From contig CAYNJW010000004.1 in assembly GCA_964397665.1 (NCBI GenBank), forward strand, positions 1 to 41,815: a stretch of 41,815 nucleotides of DNA, read 5' to 3'. The notes beneath the pieces are model-generated. The model did no database searches and had not been told where the DNA came from. It saw only the letters and a list, made by a program, of their open reading frames with translations. Position numbers and translations under genes: made by a program. Below, piece by piece: positions 15,356 to 24,693 of this stretch (within the stretch, counting starts at the first letter, position 1; each line of letters starts with the position of its first letter). The DNA comes from CAYNJW01 sp964397665 (GTDB taxonomy: Archaea > Nanobdellota > Nanobdellia > Pacearchaeales > GW2011-AR1).

Positions 15356-18196
15356 ATGACTGAAAAAAGACAAACTGTTAATGAAAAAGAAAAAGAAATT
15401 CTAAATTTTTGGAATGAAAATAAAATTTTTGAAAAATCACTTGAGCAAACAAAAGATAAGAAAGCATTTGTATTCTCTGATGGACCCCCTTTTGCCACAG
15501 GTATGCCTCATTATGGACATTTACTCGGTTCTGTGATAAAGGATATCTATGGTAGATTTTGGACAATGAATGAAAGATATGTTCGGAGAGTTTGGGGTTG
15601 GGATTGTCATGGACTTCCAGTTGAACATATTGCAGAAAAAGGACTTGGGATAAACTCAAAAGATGAAATTGAAAAAATGGGAGTTGATAAATTTAATAAA
15701 TATTGTAGGAGCAAAGTTCTAGGTTATACTGATGATTGGAAAAATGTAATAAATAGACTTGGAAGATGGGTCGATATGGAAAATAGTTATAAAACTATGG
15801 ACAATGAATATATAGAAAGTGTTTGGTGGGCATTTAAACAACTATTTGAAAAAGGATATATCTATGAAGGTGAAAAAATTCTTATGTATTGTCCTCGTTG
15901 TTCTACACCACTTGCGAAAGCAGAAGTTGCAATGGATAATTCATATAAAAACATAAAAGAAAATACTATTGTTGTAAAATTCAAATTAAAAGATGAAGAA
16001 GCATATGCATTAGCCTGGACAACGACACCCTGGACATTACCTTCAAATCTTGCATTAACTGTAAATCCAAAATTAAAATATGTATACTTAAAAGACACTT
16101 CTGACGGAACAATTTACATACTTGGAAAAGATCTAATTTCTAATTTCTTTAAAGAAGAAAAAGAATATGAAATACTTAAAGAAATAACTGGAAAAGAACT
16201 TGAAGGGAAAAAATATGAACCACTTTTTGATTATTTCTCTGAAACAAAAAATGCATTTAAATTCTTATGTGGTGACTTTGTAACTGCTGAAGATGGGACT
16301 GGAATAGTCCATACAGCTCCAGCATTTGGTGAAGAAGATTATGCAATTTGTAAAAAATATGATATCCCCTTAGTTCAACCAGTTGATGAAAAAGGGAACT
16401 TTACAGAAGAAATAAAAGATTTTGCAGGGCAATACATTCACAAAACTAATGATAAAATTATTGAATTCTTAAAAGAACAAAATAAAGTTGTAATGATTAA
16501 AAAAGTAAAACATGAATATCCTTTTTGCTACAGGTGCGATACTAAATTAATTTATAGAGCATTGCCTGCATGGTTTGTAAATATCCAAAAAATAAAAAAA
16601 AGATTATTAGAATTAAATCAAAAATTAAATTGGCATCCAGAATTCTTAAAAAATGGAAGAGTAAAATATACTATTGAAACCGCACCTGATTGGAATATTT
16701 CAAGAAACAGGTACTGGGCAACTGCTATACCCATTTGGAAATCAAAAGATAATGAATTACTTGTAATTGGTTCAGAAGAAGAATTAAAAAAATATGCAAA
16801 AAATCTACCAAAAGAAAAAATAGATTTACATAAGGATTACCTAGATAAAATTATCTTAGAAAAAGATGGAAAAGAATTTAAAAGAATTCCAGAAGTATTA
16901 GACTGTTGGTTTGAATCAGGTGCGATGCCTTTTGCTCAATTCCACTATCCTTTTGAAAATAAAAAGTTCTTCGAAGAAAATTTCCCTGCACAATATGTTG
17001 CAGAATATATCGGGCAGGTAAGAGCTTGGTTCTATTACATGAATGTTATCTCTGCAATCTTATTTGATGATATTCCTTTTGAAAATGTTGTAACTACTGG
17101 AACAATTCTTGCTAAAGATGGACAAAAAATGTCAAAATCAAAAAATAATTTTACAGATCCAACAATCCTTATGGAAAAATTTGGAGTAGATGCACTAAGA
17201 TTTTATTTAGCTGGAAGTACTGTAATGAATGCTGACAATATAAAATTTATGGATTCACAAGTTGAAGAAATTTACAAAAAGGTAATTATGCTTCTTTATA
17301 ATGTTAATAATTTCTATAAACTTTATCCAAATATCAAAGAGGGAACACTAAACTCTGAAAATCCTCTCGACAAATGGATATTATCAAAAACTAATAAACT
17401 AATAAAAACAGTTACAAAAAATCTTAAAGAATATAACACTATTCAGTCTTGTAATGAAATAAGAATCTTTGTAGATGATTTATCAAATTGGTTTGTCAGA
17501 AGATCTAGAGAGAGATTTAACTCTGGAGAGAAAAATGTTAAAGAAATTTTAAAATATGTTCTAAAAAATCTTTCAAAGATTATGTCTCCATTAATTCCTT
17601 TTATTTCTGAACGAATTTATAAAGATATTACAAATGAAGAATCAGTACATTTGAGTAAATGGCCCTTAACTAATGAAAATTTAATAAATGAAGAACTTGA
17701 AAATCAAATGGATTATGTTCGTGAAATTGTTTCAAAAGGTCTTAGAATGAGGGATCAAGAAAGAATCGGCTTAAAATGGCCCTTGGCGAAAATTACTGTT
17801 TCTTCAAACATTAAATTATCTGAAGAATTGAAATTGATTATTCTTGAAGAATTAAATATTAAAAAATATCAAGAAAAACAAAGCAAGGATACTACTTTAG
17901 AAATTAACTTAGACTTTAATTTGACTGAAGAATTGAAATCTGAAGGATTTACAAGAGAAATTTCAAGAGTAATCCAAGCTAAAAGGAAAAAAATTGGACT
18001 TGTTAAAGAAAATAAAATTAATCTAATCATTGAATCAGAATTTGATGAAATGATAAAGAAAAATATTGAGTTTCTTATAAAAAGAACTGGAGCAAATGAA
18101 ATTAACTTTGAAACTATTAAAGAAGATTCTGAAGAAATATTGAGTGGAAATATAAAAAATAAGAAATTTAAACTAAGAATAATTAATCACTTATAA
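15356..18196 (+). CDS. ileS: Isoleucyl-tRNA synthetase
   Basis: This 946-residue class I synthetase charges tRNA-Ile. The HIGH motif is PHYGHLLG within PPFATGMPHYGHLLGS (about residues 44-59). The adjoining WDCHGLPVEH is at about 81-90. The CP1 editing domain is present, with AWTTTPWTLPSN (about 219-230) and GIVHTAPAFGEEDY (about 316-329). The KMSKSKNN loop is at about 594-601. An internal zinc-knuckle-like MYCPRCSTPL (about 177-186) and FCYRCDTKL (about 390-398) are present. The length is below that of many archaeal IleRS (about 1050 residues), mostly because of a shorter C-terminal domain. It is transcribed with dphB upstream. Confidence 0.95.
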   Translation: MTEKRQTVNEKEKEILNFWNENKIFEKSLEQTKDKKAFVFSDGPPFATGMPHYGHLLGSVIKDIYGRFWTMNERYVRRVWGWDCHGLPVEHIAEKGLGINSKDEIEKMGVDKFNKYCRSKVLGYTDDWKNVINRLGRWVDMENSYKTMDNEYIESVWWAFKQLFEKGYIYEGEKILMYCPRCSTPLAKAEVAMDNSYKNIKENTIVVKFKLKDEEAYALAWTTTPWTLPSNLALTVNPKLKYVYLKDTSDGTIYILGKDLISNFFKEEKEYEILKEITGKELEGKKYEPLFDYFSETKNAFKFLCGDFVTAEDGTGIVHTAPAFGEEDYAICKKYDIPLVQPVDEKGNFTEEIKDFAGQYIHKTNDKIIEFLKEQNKVVMIKKVKHEYPFCYRCDTKLIYRALPAWFVNIQKIKKRLLELNQKLNWHPEFLKNGRVKYTIETAPDWNISRNRYWATAIPIWKSKDNELLVIGSEEELKKYAKNLPKEKIDLHKDYLDKIILEKDGKEFKRIPEVLDCWFESGAMPFAQFHYPFENKKFFEENFPAQYVAEYIGQVRAWFYYMNVISAILFDDIPFENVVTTGTILAKDGQKMSKSKNNFTDPTILMEKFGVDALRFYLAGSTVMNADNIKFMDSQVEEIYKKVIMLLYNVNNFYKLYPNIKEGTLNSENPLDKWILSKTNKLIKTVTKNLKEYNTIQSCNEIRIFVDDLSNWFVRRSRERFNSGEKNVKEILKYVLKNLSKIMSPLIPFISERIYKDITNEESVHLSKWPLTNENLINEELENQMDYVREIVSKGLRMRDQERIGLKWPLAKITVSSNIKLSEELKLIILEELNIKKYQEKQSKDTTLEINLDFNLTEELKSEGFTREISRVIQAKRKKIGLVKENKINLIIESEFDEMIKKNIEFLIKRTGANEINFETIKEDSEEILSGNIKNKKFKLRIINHL

Positions 18197-18246
18197 GGGA
18201 GACAAAAGAGGGAAACCTTTAAATACTAAAAGGATATAAAAATAAT

Positions 18247-19050
18247 ATGATAGTAAAAGAAGAATTCTTAAGCAGACTAAGAAAGATTTTTGATTTAAAT
18301 TTATATGAAGTTAAAGTTTGGACTGCACTATTATCTTTAAGACAATCAACAGCTGGAGAACTATCTTCAATCTCAGATGTTCCAAGAAGTAGAACATATG
18401 ATATTCTTGAATCTTTAGAAAAGAAAGGATTCATAATTATGAAATTAGGAAAACCAATTAAATTTGTAGCTCTTAAACCTGAAGAAGTGGTTGAGAGAGT
18501 GAAGAAAAATTTAGTTGTTGAGGCATCTGAAAAATCTAAAAGATTAGAAAAATTAAAAGGTGATGAAGTATTGGTAGAATTGACAGGATTATTTACCGAA
18601 GGAGTTAAACACATTGAACCATCAGAATTATCTGGAGCTCTTAAGGGAAGACAAAATCTGTATAATCACTTAGATATGCTTATTAGAGAATCACAAAACA
18701 CAATTACTTTGGTAACTACTGCTGATGGTCTAAATCGGAAATTAGAAGTTCTTATGGACTCTCTAGAAAAAGCAAAGAAAAGAGGAGTTAAAATAAGAAT
18801 TGCAGCTCCAATAAATGAATCAAATAAAAAAGTAGCACAAGATTTTAAAAGAGTAGCTGAGGTTAGAGATATTGAAGGATTAAAAGCAAGATTCTTAATA
18901 ATTGATAGTGAACAATTAATGTTTATGCTATTAGATGATGAAACAGTTCATCCAACATACGACTTAGGTATCTGGTTAAACACTGAATTCTTTGCACAAG
19001 CACTAGAACAGCTATTTGAAGTAGCTTGGAAAAGTTTTAAGAAGATTTAA
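18247..19050 (+). CDS. TrmB-family transcriptional regulator
   Basis: This 267-residue protein has the TrmB layout. An N-terminal winged helix (about residues 10-75, with YEVKVWTALLSLRQSTAGELSSISDVPRSRTYDILESLEKKGFI) is followed by a short coiled coil. A C-terminal ligand-binding domain resembles the phospholipase-D-like fold (NTITLVTTADG ... VKIRIAAPIN ... ARFLIIDSEQLMFMLLDDE). TrmB regulators sense sugars or other metabolites in archaea. A TTTAAAT box about 26 nt before the ATG predicts a leaderless mRNA. The neighbours do not reveal a target, since the flanking genes encode tRNA synthetases. A second, different TrmB regulator is at 40199-40921. Confidence 0.9.
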   Translation: MIVKEEFLSRLRKIFDLNLYEVKVWTALLSLRQSTAGELSSISDVPRSRTYDILESLEKKGFIIMKLGKPIKFVALKPEEVVERVKKNLVVEASEKSKRLEKLKGDEVLVELTGLFTEGVKHIEPSELSGALKGRQNLYNHLDMLIRESQNTITLVTTADGLNRKLEVLMDSLEKAKKRGVKIRIAAPINESNKKVAQDFKRVAEVRDIEGLKARFLIIDSEQLMFMLLDDETVHPTYDLGIWLNTEFFAQALEQLFEVAWKSFKKI

Positions 19051-19102
19051 TTTTGAAAAAAAATAATAAATAATTCTTTTGAAGAAAAAAATTTTTTATA
19101 AA

Positions 19103-19348
19103 TTATAATGAATAACTCATCTCTCCGAAATAATTACTAAATTGTGAAACAAAACCAAATTCTTTAGGAGATTCTTTTAAGATCAAATCATTTCTTGTAA
19201 ACTGATATTCCATTAAACCATCATTAACTTTGGAATCTAAAATCTCTGCAGGATTGCCACAAACAGCAAGAAATTCTATTCCATGTATCTGAAAAAATTT
19301 CTCTCTAAAACCTTCAGATACTTTGTTAACTTGTTTACCCAAACCCAT
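19103..19348 (-). CDS. Hypothetical small protein
   Basis: This unrecognised protein is 81 residues long if started at the ATG at 19348, which reads MGLGKQVNKVSEGF. That start is preferred because a TTATAAA box (19371-19377) is centred 26 nt upstream, matching the leaderless spacing seen throughout the window; an in-frame ATG at 19363 would lie too close to the box. The protein is mixed alpha/beta in character with a single cysteine and no membrane helix. It lies 44 bp downstream of argS on the same strand but has its own promoter. Confidence 0.6.
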   Translation of the reverse strand: MGLGKQVNKVSEGFREKFFQIHGIEFLAVCGNPAEILDSKVNDGLMEYQFTRNDLILKESPKEFGFVSQFSNYFGEMSYSL

Positions 19349-19392
19349 AAAACTAAAAAACAAAAGTACTTTATAAAGCTTATTTAAAAAAA

Positions 19393-21060
19393 TTACATTT
19401 CTTCTAAAACTTCAATTCCGAGTAAATTCAATGAAACTTTTAAAGTATCTCTAAACTTATCAACTAATTTTAATCTAAATCCTTCATTATCACTACTAAC
19501 AACTGGACAAGAATGATAAAATTCATTGAATAATTTAGCAAGACTATATGAATAATTTGCAATTAAATTTGGAGCAGAATTTAAATAAGCTTTTTTAACA
19601 ACTTCTTCAAAGTTACCTATCTTTTTCAATAATAAAATTTCAATAGGCTGAAAAGTAGAATATGTTACTTCTTTGTTTTGTTTTACTTTTCTAATAATAC
19701 TTGAAGCCCTTGCATATGAATAAAGTAAATAAGGTCCTGTGTCTCCTTCAAATGCCAAAGCTTCTTTTGGATTGAAAACAATTTTCTTCCTATAATCTAC
19801 TTTTAATAAATGATACTTAATAGCTGCTAAAGATATCTTCAACGCTCTCTCTTTTAAATCATCCCCTGAAGCATCTCTTTGCTTTAATCCTTCCAAGGCT
19901 AACTTCTTTGTATCTTCAATTAAATCTTCTGCCGAGACTGCAGTTCCTTCTCGTGATTTCATTTTTCCTTCTGGAAGAGTTACCATGCCATAGGACAAAT
20001 GTCTCCAATCTTTCTTAAAACCTAATTTATTAAGAATATTAAAAAGTACCTTAAAATGATATTCTTGATCATTACCAACAACATAATATGAGCTATCTAA
20101 ATCAAAATCTTCTATTTTTAATTTTGCCAAGTATAAATCTGTAGTCATATATACTGAAGTACCATCTTTTCTAATTAGGATCTTTTCACCCAATTTATCT
20201 TTTTCTAAATTAATAAAAACTGCACCATCTTTCTTTTTAGAAAACAAACCATTTTTAATCCCTTGTTCTATAATCTTTTTTCCTTTTAAATATAATTCAG
20301 ATTCATAATAATTTTTATCAACATTTAACAAACCAAATTTCTTAAAAGTTTTATTCATCCCTTCATAAGTCCATGCATTCATTTTACTCCATAACTCTAA
20401 AACTTTCTTATCACCAGCTTCCCATTTTCTTAATTTATCTTTTGCAAGTTCTTCAAGAGATTCATCTTCTTTTGATGCCTTACTAAACTGAACATATAAA
20501 TCTCCAACAAAAACATCACCCTCCTTTCTAACATCAGAAGGTGTTTTTCCTTTTGAATACAACTCATAACCTACGATTGATTTAGAAATTAAAATACCTC
20601 TATCGTTAAATAAATTTAAATGAAAAACTTTATTTCCAACAAATGAACAAATTCTGGAAATTGAATCTCCAATAGCCATATTTCTTAAATGCCCAACATG
20701 TAATGGCTTATTAGTATTGGGTGAAGGATATTCTATACCAATTCTTTTATTATCTAATTTAAAATTTAAAATATCTTTCAGAAGAATCTCTTTAGCTAAA
20801 AAACTTTTATCAATAAAAATATTAACATAGGGTCCTTTTGATTCTATTTTTGAAATCTCATTCACTAAAGAATTTTTTAACTTCTTAACAATTTCTTCTG
20901 AAATTTTAACCGGAGATTTTTTCTTAATTCTTGCTAAAGAAAAACAAGGGAAAGAATAATCTCCTAGTTCTATTGATGGTGGAACCTCTAACAAATTTTC
21001 TACTTCTTGCTCACTTAAATTTGTTTCATCAGCAATCAAACAAATAATCTTTTTTTTCAT
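19393..21060 (-). CDS. argS: Arginyl-tRNA synthetase
   Basis: This 555-residue class I synthetase charges tRNA-Arg. The HIGH motif is HVGHLRN, within YPSPNTNKPLHVGHLRN (about residues 110-126). The KMSKS-like loop reads KMKSREGTAV (about 366-375), the degenerate form typical of ArgRS. The N-terminal Add-1 domain and the C-terminal DALR anticodon-binding helices (from about 435, GPYLLYSYARASSIIRK) are both present. The length matches the family. It is divergent from the small membrane-protein gene at 21135; each has its own TATA-like box in the 74-bp spacer. Confidence 0.95.
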   Translation of the reverse strand: MKKKIICLIADETNLSEQEVENLLEVPPSIELGDYSFPCFSLARIKKKSPVKISEEIVKKLKNSLVNEISKIESKGPYVNIFIDKSFLAKEILLKDILNFKLDNKRIGIEYPSPNTNKPLHVGHLRNMAIGDSISRICSFVGNKVFHLNLFNDRGILISKSIVGYELYSKGKTPSDVRKEGDVFVGDLYVQFSKASKEDESLEELAKDKLRKWEAGDKKVLELWSKMNAWTYEGMNKTFKKFGLLNVDKNYYESELYLKGKKIIEQGIKNGLFSKKKDGAVFINLEKDKLGEKILIRKDGTSVYMTTDLYLAKLKIEDFDLDSSYYVVGNDQEYHFKVLFNILNKLGFKKDWRHLSYGMVTLPEGKMKSREGTAVSAEDLIEDTKKLALEGLKQRDASGDDLKERALKISLAAIKYHLLKVDYRKKIVFNPKEALAFEGDTGPYLLYSYARASSIIRKVKQNKEVTYSTFQPIEILLLKKIGNFEEVVKKAYLNSAPNLIANYSYSLAKLFNEFYHSCPVVSSDNEGFRLKLVDKFRDTLKVSLNLLGIEVLEEM

Positions 21061-21134
21061 AAACTACAAAACAAAAAACCATTTAATAATCTTTTGAAAG
21101 AAAACTTTATAAAGAAAATTAAATAATTAAAATA

Positions 21135-21491
21135 ATGATTAAAGTATATCTCCTTGCTTTTATATTCTCAACACTTCTTTTATTAATCTCGGTGATTGGT
21201 TCAATTCTTTTATTAACTAAAAGAGAAAAAGGAAAAATTATAGATTATTTTGAGAGATTTATTATTGGGTCTATTTGGTTACTAATTGGAATTTGTTTGA
21301 AAGATTTTCTATTAATTGTGCTTGGGATAATCTTTGTGGGATTCTCTTATAATCACAAAAAAAATTGGAAGAAAAATCATCGATTAAATTCATGGAATAA
21401 ACTTTCAAAAACTGAAAAACAAATTAAAAAAACTATAATGTTAATGTTAACAATCTTAATTCTTTTAGGATTAATTTATTATCTAAACTAA
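21135..21491 (+). CDS. Small three-helix membrane protein
   Basis: This 118-residue protein has three hydrophobic segments (about residues 4-27, 43-73 and 99-117) separated by basic loops. No family is recognised. A TTTATAAA box centred 25 nt before the ATG supports both the start and the gene's reality. It converges on the beta-CASP nuclease gene with 3 bp between stop codons. Confidence 0.65.
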   Translation: MIKVYLLAFIFSTLLLLISVIGSILLLTKREKGKIIDYFERFIIGSIWLLIGICLKDFLLIVLGIIFVGFSYNHKKNWKKNHRLNSWNKLSKTEKQIKKTIMLMLTILILLGLIYYLN

Positions 21492-21494
21492 AAA

Positions 21495-22880
21495 TTATAA
21501 TTTAATAATTTCTTCATATGAGGGGATTGTTATCTCAAATCCTTTTTCAATCAATTTCTTTGATAAAGCTAATTTCTGTTCTGAATCTCCATGAATCAAG
21601 AATACTTTTGGTTTTTTTGAAAAATAATTTAACCAATTATTGAGTCCTTCTCTGTCTGCATGAGCAGAAAAACCCTCTATAACCTCTATCTTTGATTTAA
21701 CATCTACTTCCCTACCTAATAATCTAATTCTTTTTTCACCAGACTTAATGTGTGCTCCAAGAGTACCCTCAACTTGAAAACCAATAAATAATAAAGTATT
21801 TTTCTCATCTTCGATGTTATTAACAATATGGTGTTTTATCCTTCCAGCAGTACACATTCCACTTCCAGCAATAATAATACATGGTTCATTCAAAGTATTT
21901 ATCTCCATAGAATCTGTCCTACCCATAGTCATCTTCAAACCGGGAAAACCGAAAACATCTGAATCCGTCTTTAATCTATTCTGGACATCATTATTAAAAT
22001 ACTTAGTAAACTTCTTAAAAACTTCTGTAGCCCTTATTGCCATTGGGGAATCTAAAAAAACTGGCATCTTGGGAATTATTCCCTCGGTCATCAGCTCATC
22101 TAAATAAAATAATAACTCTTGAGTTCTTTCAATAGCAAAAGAAGGAATCATCAATTTACCACCCCTATTAAAAGTTTCTTTTACTATTCTAATTAACTCT
22201 CCTTTTCTAGAAACTAAAGATTCATGCAATCTATCTCCATATGTTGATTCCATAAGAACATAATCAGCATCTTTTATAAATTCAGTTTTTCTTACGAGAA
22301 TTGTTTCTTTATTACCTAAATCTCCAGAAAATACAATCTTCTTTTCAACCCCTTTATCATTTGCTATTACTTGTATGGAAGATGATCCAAGAATATGCCC
22401 TGCATCATAAAACTTTGCAGAAAAATTATCTGTAACTTTAACTAAATCTCCATACTTTATTGGCTTAAATAAACGCATAGCTTTTGTTACATCTTCCATG
22501 GAAAAAATAGGTTTTCTTTGTGGAAGATTTTCTCTTGCTCTTCTTTTATTTTCATTTCTTACATCTTCCATTGCAATTTTTGCAGAATCTGCCATTACAA
22601 TAAAAGCTAAAGCTTTTGTTGCATCGGTAGCATAAATTTTCCCATTGAAACCTTCATTAACTAATAAAGGTATCCTCCCACAATGATCCAAATGAGCGTG
22701 AGTAAGTAATAATGCAGAATATTCTCTTGGATTTACTTTAAAACTTTGATAATTTAATCTTTCAGAATCTTTATCCCCTTGAAACATTCCACAGTCTATA
22801 AACAATTTTTCATTACCTAAACTTAAACTATAACAAGAACCAGTTACTCCCTTTGTAGCACCTAAAAATTGTATCTCCAT
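21495..22880 (-). CDS. Beta-CASP metallo-beta-lactamase ribonuclease
   Basis: This 461-residue protein combines a metallo-beta-lactamase core with a beta-CASP domain, the architecture of CPSF73/Ysh1-type RNA-processing nucleases. The zinc-binding HxHxDH is THAHLDHCGR (about residues 59-68), with the histidine of YDAGHILGSSS (about 157-167) and the aspartate of VFSGDLGN (about 183-190) completing the site. Beta-CASP motifs follow: MESTYGDRLH (about 205-214), a GSGMCTAGRI loop (about 340-349) and SAHADREGL (about 396-404), with a terminal HGD. It lacks the N-terminal KH domains of aCPSF1, so it is the shorter archaeal class. It probably acts as an RNA endo- or exonuclease in mRNA decay or processing. 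Confidence 0.93.
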   Translation of the reverse strand: MEIQFLGATKGVTGSCYSLSLGNEKLFIDCGMFQGDKDSERLNYQSFKVNPREYSALLLTHAHLDHCGRIPLLVNEGFNGKIYATDATKALAFIVMADSAKIAMEDVRNENKRRARENLPQRKPIFSMEDVTKAMRLFKPIKYGDLVKVTDNFSAKFYDAGHILGSSSIQVIANDKGVEKKIVFSGDLGNKETILVRKTEFIKDADYVLMESTYGDRLHESLVSRKGELIRIVKETFNRGGKLMIPSFAIERTQELLFYLDELMTEGIIPKMPVFLDSPMAIRATEVFKKFTKYFNNDVQNRLKTDSDVFGFPGLKMTMGRTDSMEINTLNEPCIIIAGSGMCTAGRIKHHIVNNIEDEKNTLLFIGFQVEGTLGAHIKSGEKRIRLLGREVDVKSKIEVIEGFSAHADREGLNNWLNYFSKKPKVFLIHGDSEQKLALSKKLIEKGFEITIPSYEEIIKL

Positions 22881-22965
22881 CTTCTTAAAAACTACAACAA
22901 AAGACCATTTTAATATCTATCGAATATATCTAAAAACCTATAAACTAAAAATTCTTCCATAAACT

Positions 22966-23892
22966 ATGGGAATGTTGAAAATTGGGAATGTTGAAATTGA
23001 AAATAGATTTATTCTCGCACCAATGGCTGCAGTAAATTGTACAGCCCAGAGACTATTAGCTAAAAAAAATGGTGCTGGATTAGTTTATACTCAAATGATT
23101 GACGCAGATAAAATTGAAAATAAAACTGATAAGGAAATTCAAGAATACTTAAATATCTTAGATAATGAAAGACCTGTTTCTGTACAACTTGCAGGATTTG
23201 ATTTAAAAAATCTAAAACGTGCAGTAAAATTAATTGAACCTTACGCAGATATAATAGACTTCAATGTGGGGTGTATTCTTGAAAATCAAATAGGAAAAGG
23301 ATCTGGTGCTTACTTACTTAGAAATCCTGAACTCCTAGAAGAAAGAGTAAAACTTTTAATTAAAGAAAGTTCAAAACCAGTAACTTGTAAAATTAGAATT
23401 GGATGGGACGCACAAACAATAAATGCTGTAAAAATTTGTCAAATGCTTGAAAAATGTGGTGTTAGTGCAATTGCAATACATGGAAGAACTGTTCAACAAA
23501 AATATGGGAAAAAATCAAACTGGACAATAATGAAACAAGTAAAAGAAAAATCTAAAATCCCAATTATAGCAAATGGAGATATTACAACATATGAAGAAGG
23601 ATTAGAATTATTAAAAAAAACTGGTTGTGATTTTGTAATGATTGGTAGAGAAGCAAAACATGCCCCTTGGGTTTTCAATAAAAATTTTAAAAAAACTAAT
23701 GAAAATGTCAAGGCTGAAATTTTAGAATTTATTAATCTTTATGAAAAATTTGAAAAAAGAGACTCAATTACTGAATTAACTCAACATGTTTTTTGGCTTT
23801 TCAGAGATATAAAAACATCACTAAGAGCACAATGGGTAAGGGAATGTAAAACTTATAAAGAGGTCAGGGCTTTTTTAGATAGAATAGATTAA
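22966..23892 (+). CDS. dus: tRNA-dihydrouridine synthase
   Basis: This 308-residue FMN-dependent enzyme reduces uridines in tRNA. The FMN-binding start APMAAVNCTAQR (about residues 19-30) and the catalytic cysteine region IDFNVGC (about 98-104, usually NxGCP; isoleucine replaces the proline here) are present, followed by GSGAYLLRNPELL. CKIRIGWD (about 144-151), IHGRTVQQKYGKKSNW (about 173-188) and IANGDITT (about 201-208) are the usual phosphate- and tRNA-contact motifs. A CTATAAA box about 25 nt upstream supports the ATG at 22966 as a leaderless start. The NAD kinase gene follows after only 4 bp, so the two form an operon. Confidence 0.92.
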   Translation: MGMLKIGNVEIENRFILAPMAAVNCTAQRLLAKKNGAGLVYTQMIDADKIENKTDKEIQEYLNILDNERPVSVQLAGFDLKNLKRAVKLIEPYADIIDFNVGCILENQIGKGSGAYLLRNPELLEERVKLLIKESSKPVTCKIRIGWDAQTINAVKICQMLEKCGVSAIAIHGRTVQQKYGKKSNWTIMKQVKEKSKIPIIANGDITTYEEGLELLKKTGCDFVMIGREAKHAPWVFNKNFKKTNENVKAEILEFINLYEKFEKRDSITELTQHVFWLFRDIKTSLRAQWVRECKTYKEVRAFLDRID

Positions 23893-23896
23893 AAAA

Positions 23897-24685
23897 ATGG
23901 GAAGAAAATTTAAAAAAATACTCGTTATTGAAAGTTCAAAAAAAACAAAAAATCATAAAAAGAGTGCTAAAAATATTAAAAAAATATTAAAAGATTTAAA
24001 TATTAATCACTCTTGGATAAAATATCAATCCTTGAAAAAAGAAAACCTAAAACATAAAGACCTAATAATTACTCTTGGTGGTGATGGAATCTTTATTGGA
24101 GTTTCACATTTTTTACGAAATACCCCAATACTTGGGTTAAATAGTGACCCACTAACCTCTGAAGGAGCGTTGAAAGAAATCTCTGCATTGGATAATAAAA
24201 ATATCATAAAAATCTTAAATGGAAACTACAAAATTAAACAAAAAACAAGAGCAAGAATTATACTAAATAATAAATTCCTGAAAGAACTAGCAATAAATGA
24301 AGTCTATGTTGGAACAAAAACCCAAGCACATGCTTCAAGATATGTATTAAAATTCAATAAAAAAGAAGAAGAACAAAGAAGCTCCGGAATAATAATTTCT
24401 ACAGGTACTGGAAGCACTGCCTGGTTCAAGTCTACTGGAGGTAAAAAATTTAAACAAAGTAAAAAAGAATTAAGATTTATTGTAAGAGAACAATTTAAAG
24501 GAAAACTTTTCAAAGGAAAAATAACTTCAGGAAAAATAACAAAAACAAAAACAATAGAAATTTATTCTAAACAAAATACGGATGGCATAATAATAATTGA
24601 TTCAAATATCTTTTATGACTTTAATAAAAAAGACAGAGTAAAAATACAGATTTCTAAACAAAACTTAATTGTTATAACAAAATAA
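23897..24685 (+). CDS. nadK: NAD kinase
   Basis: This 262-residue protein matches ATP-NAD kinases, which phosphorylate NAD+ to NADP+. The key GGDG motif is in ITLGGDGIFIGVSHFL (about residues 55-70), with isoleucine where most have threonine. The second signature SGIIISTGTGSTAWFKSTGG (about 163-182) and AINEVYVGTK (about 134-143) match the nucleotide-binding core. It lies 4 bp after the Dus gene; Dus uses NADPH, so the pairing makes metabolic sense, although this is inference. It converges on the DUF1846 gene with 8 bp between. Confidence 0.9.
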   Translation: MGRKFKKILVIESSKKTKNHKKSAKNIKKILKDLNINHSWIKYQSLKKENLKHKDLIITLGGDGIFIGVSHFLRNTPILGLNSDPLTSEGALKEISALDNKNIIKILNGNYKIKQKTRARIILNNKFLKELAINEVYVGTKTQAHASRYVLKFNKKEEEQRSSGIIISTGTGSTAWFKSTGGKKFKQSKKELRFIVREQFKGKLFKGKITSGKITKTKTIEIYSKQNTDGIIIIDSNIFYDFNKKDRVKIQISKQNLIVITK

Positions 24686-24693
24686 ATTTAAAA